Below, piece after piece: positions 52,045 through 59,189 of a DNA stretch of 64,000 nt. Position 1 is the first letter of the stretch. Every line of letters begins with the position of its first letter. The DNA comes from Oceanospirillum sp048264105. Lineage in GTDB: Bacteria; Pseudomonadota; Gammaproteobacteria; Pseudomonadales; Halomonadaceae. Location of the stretch: the NCBI GenBank assembly GCA_048264105.1, contig JBLXDJ010000006.1, positions 62,001 through 126,000 on the forward strand, written 5' to 3'. Position numbers and translations under genes: made by a program. A model generated the notes under the pieces. That model saw nothing but the letters and a program-made list of their open reading frames with translations. It searched no databases and was not told where the DNA came from.

Positions 52045-53136
52045 ATGGGTTTCAATTGCGGTATTGTCGGCCTGCCAAACGTAGGTAAATCGACGCTGTT
52101 TAATGCTCTGACCAAATCCGGCATTGATGCCGAGAACTTTCCATTCTGCACCATCGAGCCTAATACCGGCATCGTGCCAATGCCCGATCCGCGTCTGGAC
52201 GCACTGGCTGAGATTGTCAGTCCGGAACGTGTACTGCCAACCACGATGGAATTTGTCGATATTGCCGGTCTCGTAGAAGGGGCATCCAAAGGTGAAGGTC
52301 TGGGTAACAAATTCCTGGCCAACATCCGTGAGACTGATGCGATCGCTCATGTTGTGCGCTGCTTCGACAATGAGAATGTGATCCACGTTGCGAACCGTGT
52401 TGATCCTGCTCAGGATATCGAGATCATCAACATGGAACTGGCTCTGGCAGACATGGACTCTGTGGATAAAGCGATCCACCGTCTGACCAAGATCGCCAAA
52501 GGCGGCGACAAAGAAGCTCAGAGCCAGAAAGCCCTGCTGGAAAAAATCCAGCCGCACCTTGCGGAAGGCAAGCCACTGCGCAGCTTCGGTCTGAACGATG
52601 ATGAGAAGAAACTGCTTCGCTCATACAACTTCCTGACCGTTAAGCCGACCATGTACATCGCTAACGTTGATGAAGACGGCTTCGAAGATAACCCTTACCT
52701 GGATATCGTTAAGGGTATCGCAGAAGAGGAAGGCGCTATCGTCGTTCCGGTTTGCAACAAGCTTGAAGCGGAAATTGCAGAACTGGACGATGAAGAACGT
52801 GACATGTTCCTGGCAGACCTGGGCATGGAAGAAGCAGGACTGGACCGCGTAATCCGTGCGGGTTACGGCTTGCTGGGTCTGCAGACCTACTTCACTGCCG
52901 GCGTTAAAGAAGTACGCGCCTGGACCGTTAAGATCGGTGCCACCGCTCCGGAAGGTGCCGGTGTGATTCATACCGATTTCCAGCGCGGCTTTATCCGCGC
53001 CGAAGTCGTCAGCTACGATGACTTCATCCAGTTCAAAGGCGAACAGGGCGCTAAAGAGGCCGGTAAATGGCGTCTTGAAGGTAAAGACTACATCCTGAAA
53101 GATGGTGATGTGGTTCATTTCCGCTTTAATGTTTAA
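52045..53136 (+). CDS. ychF: Ribosome-associated ATPase YchF
   Basis: A 363-residue Obg-related P-loop protein that prefers ATP over GTP. G1 is GLPNVGKST (residues 9-17), the specificity motif is NKLE rather than NKxD, and a C-terminal TGS domain fills the last ~85 residues (GVIHTDFQRGFIRAEV). The family inhibits the oxidative stress response and binds ribosomes. It forms a unit with pth and is followed by a strong tRNA promoter. Confidence 0.97.
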   Translation: MGFNCGIVGLPNVGKSTLFNALTKSGIDAENFPFCTIEPNTGIVPMPDPRLDALAEIVSPERVLPTTMEFVDIAGLVEGASKGEGLGNKFLANIRETDAIAHVVRCFDNENVIHVANRVDPAQDIEIINMELALADMDSVDKAIHRLTKIAKGGDKEAQSQKALLEKIQPHLAEGKPLRSFGLNDDEKKLLRSYNFLTVKPTMYIANVDEDGFEDNPYLDIVKGIAEEEGAIVVPVCNKLEAEIAELDDEERDMFLADLGMEEAGLDRVIRAGYGLLGLQTYFTAGVKEVRAWTVKIGATAPEGAGVIHTDFQRGFIRAEVVSYDDFIQFKGEQGAKEAGKWRLEGKDYILKDGDVVHFRFNV

Positions 53137-53174
53137 ACATTAACGGGGAAAGACTGCAGGTGGTTAAATAATTG

Positions 53175-53203
53175 CTTGCAGCGGGAGCGAATTGCAGTAT
53201 AAT
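53175..53203 (+). promoter_or_regulatory. Promoter of the first tRNA-Met
   Basis: CTTGCA (53175-53180), 17 bases, TATAAT (53198-53203), then a GC-rich discriminator (CTGCTCCCG). The predicted start is about 8 bases before the tRNA. The GC-rich discriminator is the stringent-control type. Confidence 0.7.
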
Positions 53204-53217
53204 CTGCTCCCGAAATT

Positions 53218-53294
53218 GGCTATGTAGCTCAGTTGGTTAGAGCACAGCACTCATAATGCTGGGGTCGCAGGTTCAAGTCCCGCCATAGCCACCA
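53218..53294 (+). tRNA. tRNA-Met elongator (CAT), copy 1
   Basis: A 77-base cloverleaf: acceptor GGCTATG/CATAGCC, anticodon stem CAGCA/TGCTG with loop CTCATAA (CAT), T arm GCAGG/TCCCGC-type with TTCAAGT, and an encoded ACCA end. It resembles the elongator tRNA-Met of E. coli more than initiator or Ile2. Identical to the copy at 53455-53531. Confidence 0.96.
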
Positions 53295-53300
53295 TATTTT

Positions 53301-53335
53301 AAAAGGCCGCTTCTCATGAAGCGGCCTTTTATTTT
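53301..53335 (+). terminator. Terminator after tRNA-Met copy 1
   Basis: AAAAGGCCGCTTC, loop TCAT and GAAGCGGCCTTTT, followed by ATTTT. Confidence 0.93.
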
Positions 53336-53384
53336 GCACTTACGCCTATCTTGTTGTTTTTATTTATTTTTCTTAAAAAACAGC

Positions 53385-53413
53385 TTGACAGAAAAGTGCC
53401 CAGCAAAGATAAT
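53385..53413 (+). promoter_or_regulatory. Promoter of the second tRNA-Met
   Basis: TTGACA (53385-53390), 17 bases, GATAAT (53408-53413), then TTGCGCC. A near-consensus sigma-70 promoter about 41 bases before the tRNA; it differs in sequence from that of copy 1. Confidence 0.8.
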
Positions 53414-53454
53414 TTGCGCCACTTGCTCAGCCTTCATCGGTTTTATGCAAGTTT

Positions 53455-53531
53455 GGCTATGTAGCTCAGTTGGTTAGAGCACAGCACTCATAATGCTGGG
53501 GTCGCAGGTTCAAGTCCCGCCATAGCCACCA
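53455..53531 (+). tRNA. tRNA-Met elongator (CAT), copy 2
   Basis: Identical in all 77 bases to the copy at 53218-53294, including the ACCA end and about 10 flanking bases on each side (TTGGCTAT before, ACCATATT after). It has its own promoter and terminator. Confidence 0.96.
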
Positions 53532-53538
53532 TATTCTG

Positions 53539-53570
53539 AAAAGCCGCTTCTCATGAAGCGGCTTTTTTTT
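53539..53570 (+). terminator. Terminator after tRNA-Met copy 2
   Basis: AAAAGCCGCTTC, loop TCAT and GAAGCGGCTTTT, then T-run. It is a variant of the terminator after copy 1. Confidence 0.93.
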
Positions 53571-53666
53571 GCCTGAATTTCCCTGAACCTTACCGTCAAA
53601 TGCCACCTTACGCCGCGTTCTATAGTATGCTCAGAAAATAATCATCTGACAGAACATTGGCGCAGC

Positions 53667-55883
53667 ATGGACTCTCTAAAAAAAGCACTCCTCCCCCTGA
53701 TACGGCCATTAGGCAGTTTATTGATTCTCGCAATATTTCTGCTTCATTCCATGGGTTACTGGAATATCGGTTTATTTAACCGGCTTGAACAGATCGCTTA
53801 CGATATCCGTATCAATATGACGCTACCCAATGAGGGCGATCCCCAGATTCTCATTATTGATATTGATGAAGACAGCCTGAGGGAGATCGGCCAGTTTCCC
53901 TGGCCAAGGGAATATGTTGCAGAACTGCTCTACATCCTGTTCGGGGAATACGGAATCAGTGCCTTAGGTTTCGATATCGTCTTCCCGGAGCCTGACCGAC
54001 GGGGAGCCATGGAGGTACTGCAGCAGCTTTTGGATGAAAGGCCGGAACTGAGCGATACCATTACCCCGCTTCTGGAGTCTATGGATGGTGACCGGCAGCT
54101 GGCTGGCATACTGAGCCAGACCCCTGCTGTGCTCGGTTTCTACCTCGACCGTGAAGCAGAGGAAGAAACACCGTCTGTCGGCGTTCTGCCTGATCCTCTG
54201 CCGATTAACAGTCCGTTACCACCATCTCTACTCCCGATTCCAAAAGCGGAACGCTTTTCCGGCAACCAGCCAATTCATCAGGCAAATGCACTTTCGGCGG
54301 GATTCTTTGACAACCCTCTGGTGGATCAGGATGGGGTTTTCCGTCGGGTGCCGATGATTCAGGAATATAAGGGAGAATACTACCAGTCTCTGTCACTTGC
54401 GGTTGTTCGCAGTGTGCTCGGCATGCCGCCTGTCGAATTTGTTATGAGCGGCGATGAAAGCAACCCGATTCTGGAAGCACTGGATGTGGGAGGCTTCCGC
54501 ATCCCCGTAGACAATCAGACTGGTGCTCTGGTGCCCTATTATGGCGGGCGCGGTACTTTTGAATATGTCTCGGTGATTGATGTCTTCCGCCAGACGGTTC
54601 CGAAAGAGAAGTTGCAGGGCGCAATCGTACTACTCGGGGCCAGCGCTCCCGGACTGCTGGATCTTCGGACCACACCGGTACAGAGTGTTTATCCGGGGGT
54701 TGAGGTACATGCAAACCTGATTGCCGGTATTCTGCACCAGTCTTTCAAACATCAGCCAACCTACACCATTGGCGGCGAAATTTTAGTACTGACTTTTCTG
54801 GGGTTACTGCTGACCTTTACTTTGCCGCGACTCAACCCTCTGCCGATTCTGATCGGTTCATCCCTGATTTTTGCCGGTATCTGGTATGGCAACCTGCTGC
54901 TCTGGACCGATTACAAATGGGTCTTCCCATTGGCAACACCCGTCCTGCTCAGCGCTCTGATTATCGCCTACCAGCTTGCCTACGGTTATCTGGTTGAGTC
55001 CCGGGGCAAGCGCCAGCTAACCCGCCTCTTCGGCCAGTACGTCCCTCCCGAGCTGGTGGACGAAATGAATGATGATCCCGGCAGCATCTCACTGGAAGGT
55101 GAAAGCCGGGAGATGACCGTGCTCTTCTCCGATGTCCGTGGCTTTACCACCATCTCTGAAGGCCTGAACCCTGAAGAACTGACCCGCCTGATGAATGCCT
55201 TCCTGACACCAATGACTGGTGTTATTCATGAGTATCGTGGCACCATCGACAAGTACATGGGCGATGCCATCATGGCATTCTGGGGCGCCCCTCTGAGGGA
55301 CCCTATGCACGCCAAGCACGGCGTTGAAGCAGGTCTTCGTATGATTGAGATCATGAAAGAGCTTGGGCCTGAGTTTAAAAAGCGTGGCTGGCCGGAACTG
55401 AAAATCGGTGTTGGTCTTAATACCGGGCCGATGAACGTCGGCAACATGGGTTCTGAATTCCGCATGGCCTATACCGTTCTGGGCGATGCTGTGAACCTTG
55501 GCTCCCGACTGGAGGGGCTAACTAAACAATACGGCGTTGATCTGATGGTAAGTGAAACCACCGCAGAGGCCGCTGACGACTATCTCTATCGCGAGCTCGA
55601 CCTGGTTAAGGTTAAAGGCAAACACGAGCCAGTGGCCATTTTTGAGCCTATAGCGTTGAAAGATCAGGTTGATACTGAAACACGCCAACGCCTGGAACGC
55701 TATACACTGGCACTGAAGCATTTCCGTCAGCAGGAATGGGGTTATGCTGAGCGCCAGTTCAGAGAGTTATTGGCTGAAGATCCCAGAATGATTTATGAGG
55801 TGTACCTCGAACGCATCGAGCTTTACCGTGAACACCCACCGGGAGAAGGCTGGGACGGGGTATTCACCCATACCAGCAAATAA
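53667..55883 (+). CDS. CHASE2-domain adenylate cyclase
   Basis: A 738-residue inner-membrane class III cyclase. It has one transmembrane helix (about 13-30), a periplasmic CHASE2 sensor domain (about 31-345), three helices (about 370-445) and a cytoplasmic cyclase domain (about 478-650). The catalytic set looks complete: metal aspartates D489 (LFSDVRGF) and D533 (YMGDAIM), adenine-selecting K529 and D607 (VLGDAVN), and transition-state N610 and R614. It should therefore make cAMP. It ends with about 80 residues of coiled-coil-like sequence. It faces the FecR genes convergently, which may be a functional grouping, since FecR-domain and CHASE2 genes are often near each other in my recollection. 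Confidence 0.93.
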   Translation: MDSLKKALLPLIRPLGSLLILAIFLLHSMGYWNIGLFNRLEQIAYDIRINMTLPNEGDPQILIIDIDEDSLREIGQFPWPREYVAELLYILFGEYGISALGFDIVFPEPDRRGAMEVLQQLLDERPELSDTITPLLESMDGDRQLAGILSQTPAVLGFYLDREAEEETPSVGVLPDPLPINSPLPPSLLPIPKAERFSGNQPIHQANALSAGFFDNPLVDQDGVFRRVPMIQEYKGEYYQSLSLAVVRSVLGMPPVEFVMSGDESNPILEALDVGGFRIPVDNQTGALVPYYGGRGTFEYVSVIDVFRQTVPKEKLQGAIVLLGASAPGLLDLRTTPVQSVYPGVEVHANLIAGILHQSFKHQPTYTIGGEILVLTFLGLLLTFTLPRLNPLPILIGSSLIFAGIWYGNLLLWTDYKWVFPLATPVLLSALIIAYQLAYGYLVESRGKRQLTRLFGQYVPPELVDEMNDDPGSISLEGESREMTVLFSDVRGFTTISEGLNPEELTRLMNAFLTPMTGVIHEYRGTIDKYMGDAIMAFWGAPLRDPMHAKHGVEAGLRMIEIMKELGPEFKKRGWPELKIGVGLNTGPMNVGNMGSEFRMAYTVLGDAVNLGSRLEGLTKQYGVDLMVSETTAEAADDYLYRELDLVKVKGKHEPVAIFEPIALKDQVDTETRQRLERYTLALKHFRQQEWGYAERQFRELLAEDPRMIYEVYLERIELYREHPPGEGWDGVFTHTSK

Positions 55884-55905
55884 ATATCCTGTAATACTGA
55901 AACGC

Positions 55906-55940
55906 AAAAAGCCGGAGACTTATCTCCGGCTTTTTGTTTT
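55906..55940. terminator. Bidirectional terminator between the cyclase and FecR gene
   Basis: AAAAAGCCGGAGA, loop CTTA and TCTCCGGCTTTTT with T-runs in both directions. It lies between the convergent cyclase and FecR-domain genes. Confidence 0.93.
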
Positions 55941-55977
55941 GAAAACAGAGCGAACGTTAGCGCTGCAGTCTCTCTCT

Positions 55978-58941
55978 TTAACGTGCCTGCCCCAGCAAAG
56001 AGGTGCCACTGATATCACCGGCCCCTGTATTGAGTTCATACAAACTCATAATGCCTTCTGCATCCGAGCCAACAAATTGCCCCTGAACAATACCGCTGCC
56101 TGAGCTGGCACCGGAAACATCGAGACCAACCCCCGAACCCGTGAAACTGCTCAACTGCCCTGAACCTGAAGCAGAGAGAACACCGTCCAGAGACTCTGCA
56201 GAAAGCTGCATCGCCACATTCATCGAATCATTATCAAAGTCGATCCCAATGGTCATAGAATCCAGACTGGCAAGGCTGACACTGCCATCAGAAGCCATCA
56301 TTGTGGGTGTCGTGCCCCCAATCAGACTGTAACTTACGGTTCCTGTTTTGGCTGCCAGCACATCAGCTGAGGTCAGATTAGAAGCCAACATATAATGCAG
56401 TTGCTGCAGGTTATCCATTGACCCTTCATAATCCGCAGCCTGAAGATTATCCCAACGGCCCCAATTAACCTCAGAGCCATCTGACAATGTTGCTGAATCC
56501 GACTCTGCCAGAGACAACTGATCATTCGTCAACGTAACCCAGGATGATCCGGTTTCAAAAGAACGCAGAGCACCACTGGAATCCAGATATAGCTCCTCAG
56601 TAATTGAAGACGCTGATTCGGAGGTAACCGCAAACAGATCTGCACCCTGAGAGTTGGCATCTCCCCATTGAGTCGCCATCAGACCTAAGGTCGTTGCGCT
56701 GTTCTGTTCTGCCGCGGTATCCAGCACAACCAGGTCTGCATTAAAGGCAACAACGCCTTCCAGCGAGTCACTGGATTGCCCATTACCCGCATCCAGCTCA
56801 AAGCTACCACCTAAAATCTGCCCTTCTTCACCGCCCCACATCAGGTCCCATAGACCGGACGCGGATTCACTGCTGTCATCAGCATAAGTCACGGTTCCGG
56901 ACAATCCGATATTAGAAAGATCCGACAGATTCCCACTTCCGCCGACACTCCAGGTTGCACTATCCGAAACAGCCTGCAGCTGTGAAGCGAAACCACCATC
57001 ATCAAAGTTAACCTGTAATGTTGAGCCGCTCAGGTCATAACCTGAATTGCCGGTGGCATCAATGGCATAGCCACCAGCACAGGTAAACTCAGCCACCTGA
57101 TTAACAAACGCATCGGTCGTCAGGCTGGGCGCATTGAGGCTATCAATGAAGAAGAATAAAAGGTTACCATCGATGGACTGGTTTCCATTTTGAAAGCTGG
57201 TCCAGTAGCCCCATCCAAACTCGTTGTATTCATCTGATGCAGTTGACTGAACAATATCACTGGTGGCAATCAACACATCATTTGAGCTTTTATCCTCAAT
57301 TCGGTAGACCTTACCATCAAGCATCTGAAGCGAAACATCACGGTTACTTTCTGATGTGATATTGAACTTGCGCTTGAGCCCAGGCGTTGCAACCGCCACC
57401 AGGTACTCACCTTCCGCCTCAGCAGGTTGATCGGTTCCTGTTTCTCCGCCTGTTCCGGTTCCTTCGCCTGTTCCGGTTCCTTCGCCTGTTCCGGTTCCTT
57501 CGCCTGTTCCAGTGCCTCCGCCTGCCCCGGTGTCTCCGCCTGTCCCGGTGTCTCCGCCTGTCCCGGTGTCTCCGCCTGTTCCAGTGTCTCCGCCTGTTTC
57601 GGTTCCTGCGATCACCTCTGTACTTGAATCAGTTTGAGAGCTACCAGAAAGCGAATAGCCGCCTTCAGCTTCCAAATCGAAATAGCTGTATAACCCTTCT
57701 GCACTTTCACCCGTAAAGAACCCGTACCAAATTCCCGAAGCAGAATAATCTTGGTTTGACTCATCATTGTAAGTCCCGCCACTCATACTCATCCCACTGG
57801 TGCTGATAAAGTCATCAAGCTGACCAGAACCTTCAAAGCTCCAGGATGAACTGCCTGAAGCAGCCGTTTGCCTATCACCTGCCGGTGAAACACCACCAAA
57901 TTCAAGCGAGAGCATGTAATCCAGTGTTCCCTCAGTGAAATTGATATTCAACTCACTGGAGGAATTGGTGAGATTGCCCGAGGAAACAGCAATATTCGAT
58001 GAGGAGTACACAAAAGTCCCCGTTTTTGAACTGACCGCGGAAGCTGGCGTTAGATTACCAAGAGGCCCGTAGTTATTGTCTGCGAGATACTCAAAATCTA
58101 TGTTCCCGGACGGAGGGATATCATCAGCCCACCAGCTTTCATAAAGATCAGGCGGTAATGAAAGATCCACAAAAGTTATCTGATCAAACTCCGGCAACTC
58201 GCCATCATCTTTAAATTGGTTAAATGAACGTGCAGGACTATCTTCGCCGGAATCGCTGGTTCCAAGTCCGGTCAAAATTGTCTGGAAATTGAAATCACTA
58301 CTGAGATTAAAAATGGCAGGAGGGTTACTTAAAAGCTCGGGCAAGGACTGACTATCAACGGCATAGCCTGTTTGATTAGCACCAACAAACTGAACGCCAG
58401 CATAGGTCTGGATATAACCCTTGCCGGAATTGATTCTTAAATAGACACCCTTTTTAACAGATTCACTCTGATCCTCAGGGAAGTAGAAAACCTCAAGATC
58501 GGTCCCCCTGATCCCCATCGTGGCAACCGGAGTACGTATTTTGAAGCTTTCCTTCTTGGTCTGCCCGATTGAGCCTGTAATAGAACGAAGACCACCTCTC
58601 AGCAATGAGGTTTGAACCTTATCCTCGCCATCCTGCTTAAAGCGATAATTATCGATTTTTATGACCGTTGAAGGGCGAACAGCAAGATAGCCACCATCCA
58701 CCATTTTGAGCTGCATACTACTGGCTTTATCTGAAACGATGCTGTCACCTTCGAAGACAGACGCACCCTGAACCGCGGTACGGGTTTCGCCTTCAAGAGA
58801 TGTAAGGGTGACTACGCCATGAATAAAAAGAATCTGGCCGACCGCTTCAGCAGCCATCGCTTTGTAAGGAAAGCTTAAAACCAGGATTGACAATAAAGAA
58901 TATTTAAAATACTTTATTATCAAATAAAATGTGGAAGACAT
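55978..58941 (-). CDS. Exported FecR-domain protein with barrel-like repeats and Gly-Thr tract
   Basis: A predicted secreted protein of 987 residues, not recognised as a named family as a whole. It has a Sec signal peptide (about 1-32, ending AMA before AEAVG, no lipobox), a FecR domain (about 35-150: VFEGDSIVSDKASSMQLKM, LRGGLRSITGSIGQTKKESF, PVATMGIRGTDLEVFY) and three modules with conserved WG-x-W-D, TGT-x-x-Y and GQFVGSDAEG-like motifs. A hexapeptide Gly-Thr-rich tract (about residues 444-503) is encoded by nine phased 18-base units. The last motif resembles the handle barrel of TbpB-like proteins. It is the last gene of an operon with the paralogue at 59190-62099. I start at the ATG 58939-58941 for a better signal peptide; 58989 is also open. 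Confidence 0.82.
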   Translation of the reverse strand: MSSTFYLIIKYFKYSLLSILVLSFPYKAMAAEAVGQILFIHGVVTLTSLEGETRTAVQGASVFEGDSIVSDKASSMQLKMVDGGYLAVRPSTVIKIDNYRFKQDGEDKVQTSLLRGGLRSITGSIGQTKKESFKIRTPVATMGIRGTDLEVFYFPEDQSESVKKGVYLRINSGKGYIQTYAGVQFVGANQTGYAVDSQSLPELLSNPPAIFNLSSDFNFQTILTGLGTSDSGEDSPARSFNQFKDDGELPEFDQITFVDLSLPPDLYESWWADDIPPSGNIDFEYLADNNYGPLGNLTPASAVSSKTGTFVYSSSNIAVSSGNLTNSSSELNINFTEGTLDYMLSLEFGGVSPAGDRQTAASGSSSWSFEGSGQLDDFISTSGMSMSGGTYNDESNQDYSASGIWYGFFTGESAEGLYSYFDLEAEGGYSLSGSSQTDSSTEVIAGTETGGDTGTGGDTGTGGDTGTGGDTGAGGGTGTGEGTGTGEGTGTGEGTGTGGETGTDQPAEAEGEYLVAVATPGLKRKFNITSESNRDVSLQMLDGKVYRIEDKSSNDVLIATSDIVQSTASDEYNEFGWGYWTSFQNGNQSIDGNLLFFFIDSLNAPSLTTDAFVNQVAEFTCAGGYAIDATGNSGYDLSGSTLQVNFDDGGFASQLQAVSDSATWSVGGSGNLSDLSNIGLSGTVTYADDSSESASGLWDLMWGGEEGQILGGSFELDAGNGQSSDSLEGVVAFNADLVVLDTAAEQNSATTLGLMATQWGDANSQGADLFAVTSESASSITEELYLDSSGALRSFETGSSWVTLTNDQLSLAESDSATLSDGSEVNWGRWDNLQAADYEGSMDNLQQLHYMLASNLTSADVLAAKTGTVSYSLIGGTTPTMMASDGSVSLASLDSMTIGIDFDNDSMNVAMQLSAESLDGVLSASGSGQLSSFTGSGVGLDVSGASSGSGIVQGQFVGSDAEGIMSLYELNTGAGDISGTSLLGQAR
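57431..57608. repeat. Tandem 18-base repeat in the FecR gene
   Basis: Nine units begin with CGCCTG at 57447, 57465, 57483, 57501, 57519, 57537, 57555, 57573 and 57591, two main variants (CGCCTGTTCCGGTTCCTT and CGCCTGTCCCGGTGTCTC). They code on the minus strand for GGDTGT and GEGTGT hexapeptides. The unit is a multiple of three, so copy-number change would keep the frame. Confidence 0.92.
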
Positions 58942-59139
58942 CAGCATCACCAAAGCAGTAATTAATCGCCAAGTGCTCCCTGCACGCATCCTGCTTTGGC
59001 TGTAATATCCTATTGATCCATTATTTTACCTGCCCGCCAACAGAGCTAATACTCTTCATAGAGCATCCCCCATTTGCAGGCTAAACAATATAATTTTACT
59101 ACTTAAATAAGTTGATGATGGATGTCGTAACAAATGGTT

Positions 59140-59175
59140 ACCAAGTTTATGAGACTTGGTTCTCATAAACTTGGT
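59140..59175. promoter_or_regulatory. Perfect 15-bp hairpin between the two FecR genes
   Basis: ACCAAGTTTATGAGA and its exact complement TCTCATAAACTTGGT surround a 6-base loop CTTGGT, 15 bases after the stop of the upstream FecR gene. No T-run follows on either strand. It may be a weak terminator, an mRNA-stabilising stem or an operator. A GTAAC/GTTAC inverted repeat overlaps its edge (59127-59141). Confidence 0.6.
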
Positions 59176-59189
59176 TGAACAGTGAATAC

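Noticed and set aside
53571..53666. CRP site upstream of the CHASE2 cyclase or FecR operon
   Set aside because: No TGTGA-N6-TCACA word was found in 53571-53666 or 63503-63719.
58990..59139. Riboswitch-like leader (c-di-GMP or other) upstream of the second FecR gene
   Set aside because: GEMM and similar cores were not recognised; there are only short, scattered pairings.
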